From: Bigelowiella natans CCMP2755
Taxonomy: Eukaryota; Cercozoa; Chlorarachniophyceae
Direction: 5' to 3'
Length of the DNA: 37,500 bases
NCBI GenBank assembly: GCA_000320545.1
Contig: ADNK01003288.1
Location: 1-37,500 of the forward strand
Shown: piece by piece, positions 15,310-36,502 of the stretch
How the letters are laid out: the number at the start of each line of letters is the position of its first letter
How positions within the stretch are numbered: position 1 is the first letter of the stretch
Made by a program: the position numbers and the translations under genes
Notes under the pieces: model-generated
The model's database searches: none
The model's input: only the letters and a program-made list of their open reading frames with translations
What the model was told of the DNA's origin: nothing

Positions 15310-16958
15310 CGAAGTGGAAGAAAGAAAGAGTCTACAAAGATTGTTTTGAGCCTCATTGAGTATCAGCGATGAGATGAGCGAATTCAAATAAATGTTGGTG
15401 ATGACAAAGTACGCCGTAATTAGTCACATTTCTTACATTCTATTACCTTGTCTAATTTTCCCTTGATATCGTCATCAAATCACCATGATCCTGGAAATCA
15501 TTAGCATCGATCTCAATGCACACACATCATCATTGTCGTCTAGGTTGGTTGTGCAAGTGGATCCAAAAGTCATGTTGTTCCTAACACTTAATAGCAAGCG
15601 GGATAAGATCAATGCGTGTCGTGTGGATTCATTACACGTAAGCAAGGACAGGATGAGAAGCAGTATGCACAATACTAGAACACAGGCATGCGACTACTTG
15701 CATGCTAGACTAGACTAAGTGGTACAGCTATTTAGCTGTGACTTGCAGTCCCATGATGCAATGACCGCATAGCAGTGTACTCAGAGGAATCATCGACATA
15801 AATACCGAGAGGCCATGCTAGCATGAGCCGGAAATCAACATCATCGTTTTAGCTTGCGCTCCAGCTACGCTGTGGCATCGTGACGAGCATCAATGCAATT
15901 GTCAATGATCATGCTGCCTCCGCTAACCTGATGTGAACAACTACATATCGCTCTAGCGCTGGGCTCTCTAGCTCTCCTCGCCTGTAAGACGATGTAATCA
16001 ACAAATTATATTTGTTCAATCTAGCAATGGTCATCCTTATGTAGCTATTCAATCTATGCTAGCAATGCTAGAATGCAGCGCCTGTCTGCTGTGGCTGTGC
16101 ATGTACCTCACTAGCTCGCCATCTGCTAGTCTGTTCGATCACTGCTATAGCACGTGCTGCTAGATTGCTGTCGATCGAGATTTGCGCACACACGCTAGCT
16201 AGCTAGCAGCACGCGGCTGCATTGTAGCATCTTTAGTACTAACTAGCTAGAAACAGGCATGCGCATGCCATTTGGCTAGCTAGCATGCATGTTGTGTGAG
16301 CACGAACTTCAAATGAGCTTTCAAGCTTTGCGCAGCGATCGACGTACGCTAGGTACGACGCTCTAGTGCTAGCTAGCTAGGATGATATCTCGCTGCTTGC
16401 GATGTCGAAAATGTAGAAATGCTAACTAGCCGTGATAGCGTGGCGACATCTCTAGACCTTGATGGCCACCTGCTAGAAAACGTATGTGCGCTTCTTAGAC
16501 TACTCTAGTACTGCTAGCACGCACACTTGTATTGCAATTTTTTTTCAGTTCAATTCGCACACAAGCAAGCTTATGACCTCCCTCTAGCGTAAGAGCGCTA
16601 CTAGCTAGCTAGACAGTCAAGAAGTCTAGATATAGTATGATGTACAAGATCTAGAGCAGATGATGGCTAGATGATGTTCTTTGCCACAATAACTAGACAA
16701 GCATCTGTGACAGTAGTCCACCATTCAATGCATATGATGACTGAATGCCAACCCACACTGCTAGACTGCTCTAAGAATGAGAACAACACTTCAATGGCAT
16801 GCTATTCATTATTGCTATTGTTCAGTAGCAGTTGAACCACTAATATCCAAACACCTTCTCAGATTTTGTTCAAAGGAGAAATGTAAAATCTAAGCCAGAT
16901 GGTAAGTTGTAGGACCGGAAAGGTGCTGCTTCGTGGATGCAAGATGGCCATTAAACTA
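15310..16958. other. CTAG-rich intergenic island 1 (between convergent genes)
   Basis: No convincing coding sequence. From about 15690 to 16750 the sequence is crowded with CTAG (roughly 30-35 by eye in about 1 kb, against about 4 expected at random), mostly as GCTAGC or TAGCTAG, plus CATG, AGCT, GATC and TCGA palindromes (for example 16190-16210, 16280-16290, 16360-16380, 16600-16612). The trinucleotide microsatellites common elsewhere are absent here. It separates the 3' ends of the plus-strand ADF-H gene and the minus-strand BEACH gene. Confidence 0.75.
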
Positions 16959-26430
<9,472 letters not shown>

Positions 26431-26976
26431 CTATCTGAAATAAGTGTGTAGTCTTCTTCCTCACGATTTTCACCTTCCCCAGAGCTATTATCTAAAATTA
26501 CAATAAATAAATGACGTCAAAGATGAGGATCATCACCAGATAACAATCCATTAATCTAAAAAAGCGACGATGAGAAGACTATCACCATCCTGAATTTTAT
26601 GTCATATTATATCTTGGATGTCTGCCATATGCCAACACCTCTGTGGTAAGCTTCGCTTAGGAATAGGTATCCTCCATAATCCTATTGTGAAGGAGGAGGA
26701 GGAGTAAGAGGAAGCTTTCACGGGGAAATAATATAATTCAGCAAGTAACATTGCAAAATAGCAGCAGCAACAGCAGTAGCAGCAGCACTGACCGTGATAA
26801 AGGCCATGATCATTACCTTAATTTATATTAGTAACACTCTTCTGTGTGAATTATTTGCATAAAAATACAACCTGGAAATAGTATTCTCCCTCTCCAAGAA
26901 GAAGAAGGGAAAAACGTCTTACGACCTATTATAAGATGGAAAATTTCAACAAGAAGAGAAAAGAAAGCCTTTTACA

Positions 26977-27020
<44 letters not shown>

Positions 27021-27074
27021 AATACATACATCTGGTGAGAAAACAACTACGACTCTTATGCACGGCGGGTAATG

Positions 27075-27147
<73 letters not shown>

Positions 27148-27758
27148 AAATAGGACCCACTCAGTGGATACAAAGTTTCATCATCATTAAAGCAACCTTC
27201 TTCGAGATCATCGTCAGGAGCTTCCTTGATGATGCGCTCCGAGCACACAATAGGGCAAAGAGTTTCTTTTTAGACAGAAGTAAAGAAATTAGAAAATCAA
27301 CACCACCAACATTAGCTGCAGGAGTGATTTCTAGCTGAAGGGATGTTGTTTGGTTAAGCTTCGGATTGACGCCGTGCTTACCTGTATGCTTGAAGGAGCA
27401 AACAGATACGGGTGGAATTTTGTCAGACTTAATCCTGCAACCGACTGTGCTCTAAACACGGCTATCAATGCTCGAGACACGCAAATCAGCCTGATATTTA
27501 ATAAATAGACTGTGTTTTGGTATATCATGTTGTCGTGGAAGCTCTGGTTATCTTGAAGCGTGACAATGGAATGTAGTGGAAGAGATTGCACAATTAAGAC
27601 ATGAATATTTTCATGTCGTATGTGACAAATCATCTGCTTTTTATGTCTAAATTACTTAAGGTTGAAATTCCTTCACCCGTCGCCTGTATTGCAGCATCTG
27701 GGGCTTGTGCGCCAGGTGTAAGGGGGAGAGGGTCAAGAACTGGCAACAAAGAAAGACA
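26431..27758. other. Region upstream of the BEACH and ankyrin-MYND genes
   Basis: Holds (CA)n at 26975-27018 and (GA)n at 27078-27143. Two minus-strand candidate exons, 27383/27382-27434 (SDKIPPVSVCSFKHT) and 27197-27265 (CSERIIKEAPDDDLEE), join in phase and have a strong donor (CAG|GTAAGC), so they may be 5' exons of the BEACH gene or a small separate gene. A further short candidate is at about 26430-26490 (minus, acidic). The divergent promoter for the ankyrin-MYND gene should lie near 27450-27750. Confidence 0.4.
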
Positions 27759-29156
27759 ATGATAGCAGCTTGCAAGGATGGTAATATTGAAAGAGTCAAA
27801 AAGCTTCTTCTTCTGCAGAAGGATGGAGGAGCTGCTATCAATGAAATCGTCGATGATCTTGGCCAGACTGGACTCATATGGGCTGTACGAAAAGGTACTA
27901 CAGTATTTATTTACTAGCACCCACAAGTATGTAACTTGAAACATGAGGAGGTTTAAGTTGATTAGTCTAAAATTTAAAAAAACGCTTAGGGCACATAAAA
28001 ATTGTCGAGCTTCTATGTGAATCGAATGCCGACGTAAACTTATCATCCCAAGCTGGATCGCCTCTCGAAATCGCCGAGGAGGAAGGCTACCAACAAATAT
28101 CACAGATTCTTCACGATGCAGGAGCGGTAAATGTGGGATGGGGGCACATTGATGATGATGGAGAGGAGGAGGAGGAGGAGGAGGAGGAGGAGGAGGAGGA
28201 GGAGTACGATGGACACAACGGGAAAGAGGCATATACTACATTGGGTGGCCAAAACCCATCTCTGGAGAAGAAAAGGAAAGAGATTCACCAATGGAGCATA
28301 ACAGGAGACAATAAAGAAAATAACGACGATAATAATACTGATACAAAGAGAGAAAAATATTATTCATCCTACTCGATAGAGACAAACTTCCAAGGGAAAG
28401 AGGGCACCGAGAGGTGTGATACATTTACACCACTACTTCTACTAATACGTGCTGATGAATCAATCAATAAACTGTGCTCAGTGCTGCTGCATATATCCCA
28501 ACCGCAAATCGCATTCTGAATTATTTTTATTAAAGATGAAGATGATTGGAAATTCATGCATGATTGAGTAATTTGAAGTTCTTGAGGCAAAAAGTTATAC
28601 TAGCGCATTTTTATGAATGCCTTAGTTGGTTATTATCAACACCAGTATATGACAAAAATCAATAACAATATGATTCTGATATTTACCAGGAAACGAAACT
28701 CCCCTTCCTCTGTTTTCAATGGTAACTATAGCGACAACAACCTGAAGAGAATAGAAGAGAACTATTACAGTATTCGCAAGAAATATCATAACGTGCATCC
28801 TTTTGACGTTATACCAGTGAATCGCTTTTTTAGCTGTGCTACGTGTGGTAGTAGTAGTAGTAGTAGTAGCAAGTGCCATTGGGCCGCTCAATGTTGTCCA
28901 AAGTGTAAAGCTACGGTATACTGTAATGAGAAATGTCGTCTTCGCGACATGGCTCGACACCGAAGCTTTTGTGAGAGGATTCACGACCAACTTAAAAAAA
29001 CGCAGGAACTTGCAAAGCCTCTACAAGATGAATACTACTTTGAGTCAAAAGTCGGCCATTTTTGGGGACTCTGTGAGCCGCGTGATTACTGCCGCGCACG
29101 TGCATCGTTAGTGTGGAGGTTACAGGAGTTTGGTCGAGCTTGCCACAACAGTCGTG

Positions 29157-29191
<35 letters not shown>

Positions 29192-30127
29192 CTAGCGTTG
29201 GAGCTTGCTATGGGTCACATCTACGATCTACTCACTCTCAGCTCAGATGACAACCAAGGGATGCGTACAGTGGCACCCTCGCAGCTACTGGAACTTAATC
29301 GGGTGCAAGAAGCATATCATTTCATTAAGTGTTGGGTCGCAGCACGGAGAAACGTTGACTTCTATGATGAATCAGCTCCTCACCTCAAGATCATCGATGC
29401 AAACCCAACAGAGGAACTGACAACACTTGGGTTGTCTGAGTACATGATTTACACCACCGCACATACTCATTTGGATTTGGCCTTGATTAAACACGTTACG
29501 GCTAGAAGAATCGAGATTTTAGTTGATGTTCTGCATACGATTTTCGTTCCTACTTTACCTTTTGTTGAGCTTGTACTGCAATACTGGATGTCTCCTTCGA
29601 TTACGTTGCTATCGTCAGTGCCAGATCAGGGCAATGTGAGCAGCAGCACCAACAACAACAAAAATGGTAGTATTATGGTCGCAACTAGGGTGATTTCTCA
29701 TTTCGAGGAGCTTTTACGACGTGTTCACTCGCAAAACCCCATCGTAATACCCGCAATGCTGAATGGCAGCATTACAGCAACTGATACTAACAACCCAAAC
29801 TATGAGGAAGCAAGACATATTTTTCAAACATCGTATGCGTCATGGCGCTACTGCGAGCCTGATAACTCCGACAATCGGGGCGCTCTTCAAGCTCTTCATT
29901 CTACTGCAATAAAAAACAGAATAATCCGTTCAAACCAGAGCCTTCAGTTACCTGCGACAAGTATCTTTGCACCACCACCACTACCACCACCATCGTCATC
30001 ATCACTTGCTCAAGGAGTAAGTAGTGATGAAAAGAAAGGTGACAATGATTATATCAGCGGCAAGCGGGTGGTGGGAACTGGGTCGGCTCATTGGCAAGCA
30101 ATGGCTGGAAATGGTGTCGGCTGGTGA
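27759..30127 (+). CDS. Ankyrin-repeat and MYND zinc-finger protein (~665 aa)
   Basis: Exons 27759-27894, 27990-28413 and 28690-30127 join in phase (1998 nt including TGA). Ankyrin repeats lie at the N-terminus (KDGNIERVKKLLLL, GQTGLIWAVRKGHIKIVELL, ADVNLSSQAGSPLEIAEEEG). They are followed by a poly-Glu tract from (GAG)n at about 28165-28203 and a basic, Asn/Asp-rich linker. The MYND finger follows: CATC, CPKC, VYCNEKC and HRSFC, matching the C-x2-C...C-x2-C...YC-x3-C...H-x3-C layout. A helical C-terminal half follows and I cannot assign it. Ankyrin-MYND proteins are usually protein-interaction adaptors, some coupled to methyltransferase or degradation complexes. ATG 27759 is chosen because the open frame upstream has no Met and follows an acceptor-like TTGCAG; a further 5' exon is possible. 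Without the 28414-28689 intron, the two parts would be two genes. Confidence 0.8.
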
Positions 30128-30237
30128 TATTATTACCGAAAAGTACTAGAGTAGCTCGACAACAATAAATTGTGCGGAATTGCTATCATGAAACAAATCT
30201 GGTTGCAAACCTAAAATGTAGCCTTCTCCCTCTCTCC

Positions 30238-30280
<43 letters not shown>

Positions 30281-31737
30281 CACACACGCACACACTGCAT
30301 GGGTACATATATACCGTGCTAGCATGTGAAATGGTTATTCACATCGAGTGATACATGCTCTAAACGATGCCATTGGTGCCCGTCAATTATTCAAGTATTA
30401 CACAATAATGTGTTCAATCTAGTCTGTGACATATGTTGGTGTCTACTGGCTAGTTGCTACTTATGGCGTTTCTGGATGTGTAGCACATCAGATAACTTAT
30501 CTAGTCATTATCATTACGCTAAGTCTTCTATTGTGTGCTATCTCTGGATTCTAGCTATGAGACGAAAGCAATTCAATGGTCATCCTAATGCTGCTAGACT
30601 AACATGCTATGCTATATTGCATCTAGAAATATCTGGCCGATTTATAAGATCTAGAGATATCTAGCTAGCTATAGATATCTGGATATGATATGTCGATATC
30701 AACAAATTTTCATGCTAGCATGCTAGCGCAAGCATGCAGCATGCTAGCATATCTAGATGTGTCTAGTGTGTGTAGGTGTCACTAATTAGCACTAGAGCAT
30801 CCTACACATGCTAGCATGGCTAATAATAAATGAGTAGCTACGCTAGTAGGTCTAGAGGTAGCTAGGTAGGTAGGTGGAGCGATACGCATTCGTCAACATT
30901 TCTAGATGTTACCTGCTACTACTTGAAATCGCCAGATGTCACACAGAGCGGGCATTGTAGTTCGCTAAGAGCATGCTAGCATGCTACAAGCTAGCAAGCT
31001 TATCTAGCCATACTAGCATGTCTAGATGTCTGGATGGTATGTGTTCCAGCTCGTTATTATTATATGTAATGCCTACACATGTATGTATGACTGACTGCGC
31101 GACAGACTCATCTAATCATTCTAGCATTGTCAAGTCTAGAAATGGTATCGAGTGTGATATCTTTAATCTAGTACAGCAAATTCGATCGTAGCATAATAAT
31201 TTGCTGCCGAAGCTATACGCTGATGCACACGCAGGACTAGCTAGAAGCAGCACCGCGAGGCATTAGTAAATAAAATCCAGCATCTAGCTGATACAAAACG
31301 CCCTCAGCTAATAATGTTTACCAGGATCAGGATACATACACGTTGATAACCACATCGAGGAAAACTCGATCTTGGTATTTGTATGCAGAGATTTGCGAAA
31401 GCAGGACTCATTTCTGTCCTACTCTACATATTTTCAAAATAATAGTCACCGTCTTATTCTCATAACTATCAGAAATTATCATCGATGGTTATATCTAGTC
31501 CACAGGTAATTTGTCAAAATGGTCTACTACGACGTCAACACTATGCTGCTGTACATTTCCGAAACGATGCAGGTGGTGATGGGAATCCACCTTCTATACA
31601 TTAAAATCACACCAGGAAATAAATATGATACATCTTATGATGTCAAAAACGTGTAGATATTTAACATGTTCTGCGCAAGTTTTTGACTTTTGATTTGCTA
31701 CTTCCTTAATCATATGCCATTAGCACTATACTAGCTG
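30128..31737. other. CTAG-rich intergenic island 2 (between convergent genes)
   Basis: AATAAA at 30164-30169 is a possible polyadenylation signal for the ankyrin-MYND gene. (CT)n follows at about 30225-30278. From about 30310 to 31260 the sequence has the same CTAG/GCTAGC/CATG palindrome density as island 1 (for example GCATGCTAGCATGCTAGC at 30712-30727 and 30970-30985). It has no convincing ORF. The remaining 31260-31737 is ordinary AT-rich sequence leading to the 3' end of the VTT gene. Confidence 0.72.
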
Positions 31738-31767
31738 TTATACCTTCTCTTCTTCTTCTCGAATTTC

Positions 31768-31802
<35 letters not shown>

Positions 31803-31953
31803 TTGAGGACTTGGAACCCACTGCATTCATCTGAAGATGGTTTTCATCATCACCCTCTCCACCCCTCTCCCCGAGACGTTGTTGCTGCTCAAGATGTTCA
31901 GTTTCAGCAATTATCCGATTGAGATATCGTTTCGCATACCTTAGCGTAATACG

Positions 31954-31986
<33 letters not shown>

Positions 31987-32637
31987 GTTGTAGCAGTAGT
32001 AGTAGTAGTAGTAGTTGTAGCAAAGTCACATCAATGACTACATATCGGTTGTAATTCAAACAAGCTACTGGAGATAATAAGATACAGTGGAACTCCTCAT
32101 ATACAGCTGCTGTCTATCCCCTCCTCTCCTCTGTTGTTGTTATTTTTCTACTACTACTACTACTACTACCACGAAAGTGCCACAACAGCACAAACAGTGA
32201 AGAAACCACCGATGATAAACACCAAGATTTGGACTAAGCCGGTGCTACTATCACTCGCCCCACTACCCTGCCGTAAACAACACCAACACTTTCAGGAGAA
32301 GACAGATAACGATTTCTAACACCTATCACCTATCACATTCACCTATCATCATCACCTATCATCATCATCTATTATCATCATCATCATCATCATCATCATC
32401 TTCGTCGCCTAATAGCCCATCACCTCATCACCATCATCTTCGTTGCCTAATAGCCCAGAAGCAGAAGTTCCGATGAAAACGAAGGCCACTAATGCAGTAG
32501 GTACCACCAATTTAGTGCATCATCATCATTATCATCGTCATTATCGTCATCATCATCATCATCATCGTCATCATCATCATCATCACTACTCAAGACTCAA
32601 CATCACAGATTAGAATAGATCAAATGTTGTTGCTGAC

Positions 32638-32674
<37 letters not shown>

Positions 32675-32912
32675 AAGCATGTCTTCCACCACAGTATAAC
32701 GAATATACTACTACTTCACCAGCAGCAGCAGTATCATCACCTGTCCCCGGAGTAATTCCTGTGAGAGTGATGACGTATGTTCTTAGTGCCACCGTTGTAA
32801 GACCCAAGACGTAATTAAGTGCCGTGAATGGGATCACAGGAGATAATCTCAGTAAAAACATCACTTTGAGCCCCTCCATTTCGATCGCACGATTCACAGA
32901 TTTCATCACCTT

Positions 32913-32943
<31 letters not shown>

Positions 32944-33173
32944 GAATAATAATAATAGAATGTTGATAATTAATAATATCGATGCTTTAGTTACCCAAAA
33001 TTGAGCATATCTTATCTTACAAGCAAACGTTCTATCAATCATTTATTCAGCTCACCGAGTAACGATTCATTAGCGCCTGTGCTTGTTCGTATAATACATA
33101 ACGCCCTGATGGTGACAGCAAATCATATTAGAAAGACATATATGTAAAGATATCTATCTATATATGTATATAC

Positions 33174-33208
<35 letters not shown>

Positions 33209-33312
33209 AAGAAGAGATCCTCTCACTATCAACCATTATATGAACGTTGAAAAAATATAACAGTAGTCCTTTCTACTATCTAAGTTTGTCTGCATGCTGT
33301 CCACACACACAT

Positions 33313-33378
<66 letters not shown>

Positions 33379-33956
33379 GTGTGTATAACCGAGGAGAAAG
33401 GACAAAATTGCCCCTAACGAGGCACCGATTAGTACACTGATGGATCCCAGGAGAATACCAAGACCCAAACCTACTGCACGTCCAAATACGAAGCCAGCGC
33501 CAAGAGTCAAAATCGAGCCAGGAATGAATAAAACCGTTGTGATCATGTAGACGCCTGCAAATGCGAACACTCCCTCCACTGGGTTCTCACGAACCCATCT
33601 CAGAAAACTGATCAAGATTCCATTTATATTTCCTTGACCTGATGAAGATTATTTATTGATGATGCAGAAACAACAAACACATGATAAGACTACTTCAGGT
33701 TCATGTGATGTTTTTTCATCGACATACAACCCGTAGAACAATTCATAATTATAACACCTGCAACTGTGAAGTCAATAATTACGAACACGATGACTCCTAG
33801 CATGATCACAACGATGGCAATTTTGAGAACTTTCTCCCACATCGGCATTGGAGAATCATCCGTTGCTGAGCTTCCGCTAGAGATAAGCGTCGTTCCGACT
33901 GCTGCGGGGTCGTTGTTTGGACGCCGAGACAGAGCCATAGGAGATGAAGAAGGCAT
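31738..33956 (-). CDS. VTT-family membrane protein, TVP38/TMEM64-like (~343 aa)
   Basis: Seven exons, 5' to 3': 33758-33956, 33390-33638, 33056-33105, 32741-32909, 32424-32488, 32170-32267, 31738-31939; sum 1032 nt, phases match. A cytosolic Ser/Pro-rich N-terminus is followed by a first TM helix (IAIVVIMLGVIVFVIIDF). The VTT core follows: FIPGSILTLGAGFVFG, a Gly-rich helix GLGLGILLGSISVLIGASLG, and the signature FLLRLSPVIPFTALNYVLGL with TPGTV and FIGTSASGLLG. A last TM helix (LVFIIGGFFTVCAVVALSW) and a Gln-rich charged tail from (CAG)n at 31772-31801 close the protein. VTT proteins (TMEM41B, VMP1, TMEM64, Tvp38) are ER/Golgi lipid scramblases or traffic factors; the exact role here is inferred. 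Confidence 0.9.
32401..32457. repeat. 38-bp tandem duplication spanning a 5' splice site in the VTT gene
   Basis: The unit TTCGTYGCCTAATAGCCCA recurs at 32401 and 32439. The exon-intron border chosen for exon 32424-32488 falls inside the duplicated unit, so the second copy is exon and the first is intron. Confidence 0.85.
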
Positions 33957-34418
33957 GATGTATTATCACACCTTCTTCTTCTTCTTCTTCCTTGCTTCCT
34001 TGCTTCCTTGGCCTCTTCCCTTTGCTGCCTCAAGCTACCGTCGGCTTCGCAGTACTTGTAGCCGAATTATTAAAAGCATATCTATCCCTTGTCGCACTAT
34101 AAAAACCCCGATCCAAAGCGCATTCATACCTTGTCGCAATCTGGAATTACAAACCACCACGTCGCCGTCACTCTTCCGACCGGACGCTAGACGATTGTTC
34201 ATCTGGGCCCCCATTCGCTACTGCGACATAGGATTCCTACATGCAGGAAACAATTTTACGCATGTTGATGAAAAGAATTATCATCATCCTATGTTGAGAC
34301 GATGTTTCTTCGATATAAAATATCATCGAAGTTGATCAAACCTTCATCGTGGACGTATCTCTACGACCTACTGTAACAAAAGAATGATTCGTATGTTTTT
34401 TATGGATATTCTTCCGAC

Positions 34419-34454
<36 letters not shown>

Positions 34455-34665
34455 TGAGTAGTGAGTAAATAACACCAGAGAAGACAAGACACAAGACAGA
34501 CAGACACGCGATGATGGTGTGTGTGTGTGTGTGTCACCACCACCTGTGCACCACCACCACCTACTCGAACGACTCAGAAGAGAACAACCTAGAAAACGAT
34601 AGCCCTCTCACAGGCAGATCCTACCTCTAAAGGAGCACTGCAAATAGACAACGACAACAAACACT
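33957..34665. promoter_or_regulatory. Divergent intergenic region between VTT and FSH1-like genes
   Basis: About 700 bp between two divergent start codons. An open frame of 189 codons crosses it from inside the VTT exon but has no supporting composition. A TATAAAA-like string occurs at 34099-34105 on the plus strand. (ATG)n lies at 34417-34451 and (GT)n at 34517-34534. No gene is supported. Confidence 0.5.
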
Positions 34666-34955
34666 ATGGGGGCTTGGGCGTGTTGCTTCACGGAGAATGG
34701 GGATTTGTTATTTTCAGGTGTATTGCTCCTCGCCCTTCTCCATCCTCCTCTCACTCAACCCTTCTGTTTCCATCCGTGTGCGTTTTAGGTTGGCGTCAAC
34801 GTTTAATAGATGAAGAAGAGGAAAATGGTTACGAAGAAGAAGAGGCAGTAGCAGCAGACCGAGAGCAACTAAGAAGAAGATGCATCGCAGCTAGTAGTTC
34901 GGGTACTGTCATACCTAGTAGTATTTTGGCTAGTGTCGTCAATTATCGACGATGA
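34666..34955 (+). CDS. Possible small acidic protein or lipid-anchored 5' exons of the hydrolase
   Basis: Exon 34666-34717 joins in phase across a GTGTAT...TTTTAG intron to 34789, giving MGAWACCFTENGDLLFSG, then an acidic stretch and a Ser-rich tail ending at TGA 34953-34955 (72 aa). Met-Gly with Cys-Cys at positions 6-7 resembles an N-myristoylation plus palmitoylation signal. Position 6 is Cys rather than the favoured Ser/Thr, so this is tentative. Two internal GTAGT donors end in the same phase as the acceptor at 35139, so these may be 5' exons of the hydrolase rather than a separate gene. Confidence 0.5.
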
Positions 34956-35258
34956 GAGTGTAGTAGCAGTTTGAATAGTGATAGTAGCGGCAGTGGTGTA
35001 AATAAAGGTCGCAACAACTTCATGCCATCACTACCTATTTGGTGCCGTATGCATATGTATAATAATGCACACATACACGTGAGATTATCTGTTGTTTGCA
35101 GTGAAACATACACATGTGTGATTATCTGTTGTTTGCAGTGAAGTCCAGAATGAAAAATGCGCCATCACCTTCTATATCTACGTCTTCTTCTGTTATCGAA
35201 TATCACCATTTACAAAGGTAATGGTACTAGAAGGGCATTCTCATATTCTCCCCCTCCC

Positions 35259-35310
<52 letters not shown>

Positions 35311-35947
35311 AACACCTAAACATAGCTTGTTCCTCAGGATTATTGATAACGCTTGTTCTTCATCTGGGACAACAAGAGTAAGAACTAACAGTTCCAACGA
35401 GATAGTAGTACCCACAGATCTTGATGGTAAGGTTAAGGCACCACGACGACTGCGTATCTTATGTCTTCACGGTGCAGCTTCGAATTCAAAGGTGTGTGTG
35501 TGTGGGGGGGGGGGGGGGGTACTTCGTGACTGATTGTTACGACGATGGTGATGATAAATACGATGATGATGAGAAATCAAACCGACATCCAACCTTCTTG
35601 TTCTGCATTATCATCATCATCATCAGATTTTGGCTTTTTCCTTAAGGCATTTGGAGGCAAAGATTAAGTAAATAGCTGATAAATAACTATTCCTTTCTGT
35701 AGTAGTATCATTCTGCCTATGGCATTTTTCTCACATAATACTGTTATTTTAATTAAAATGCTTAATAGTGTACCCCCTTTTCACATAGGGAAATATCATC
35801 ATCGTCGTTGTCATCATCACCATCATCTATTGAGTTTGTGATGCTTGATTCTCCTTTGGAGCTTAGCAGGAAACAAGTGCAATTATGGGTTAGTAGTAGT
35901 GTGATCATCATTGTCATCTTCGTTCTCATCGTTCTCATCGCACGCAA

Positions 35948-35986
<39 letters not shown>

Positions 35987-36003
35987 TCAACAATGGCAAG
36001 TAT

Positions 36004-36055
<52 letters not shown>

Positions 36056-36467
36056 AGTAGCAGAGAATACGAGTTCATTCATCATACTGTCGCTAGAATT
36101 ACTACCAATATACTGCTGCTGCTGCTGCTACTGATAGGGAGACCCTGATATTCTGAAGATGTTTGGAAATAATGGAGACCTAAAGTATTTCTTGGTAATG
36201 TATTTCTTTTACTACTACTACCACTATGCCATTATAATCTCGAAAGTATCGTCATCATTATATTTTATGTTATTATTATCATTTTGCTGAGTAAGTTTAT
36301 TATGTCGAAGAAGTACTAAGACAACGCTTGCAATATCCAACAACAACAACAAGAAGAACAACAACAATGCTTTCACTGTTGATTAATATATGTCTAAATT
36401 ATCATTGGTGGTTTCGTATCATCATCATCATCATCATCATCATCATCGTGATCATTTACAACTAACG

Positions 36468-36502
<35 letters not shown>

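Noticed and set aside
15485-15718. Plus-strand open frame of 77 codons before island 1
   Set aside because: No supporting splice context, no domain, and its end runs into the CTAG-rich sequence; I treat it as chance.
28613-28689. Met at 28613 as the start of a separate MYND gene
   Set aside because: An acceptor at 28689 matches the phase of the ankyrin donor at 28413 exactly, so one gene is the simpler model; two genes remain possible.
32985-33036. Possible extra VTT exon (TFACKIRYAQFW)
   Set aside because: It would need a ~24-bp intron and breaks phase; joining 33056 directly to 32909 gives the expected family sequence.
33766-34335. Plus-strand open frame of 189 codons across the VTT start
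   Set aside because: It begins antisense to the first VTT exon and runs into repeat-rich intergenic sequence; composition is not protein-like and no motif is seen.
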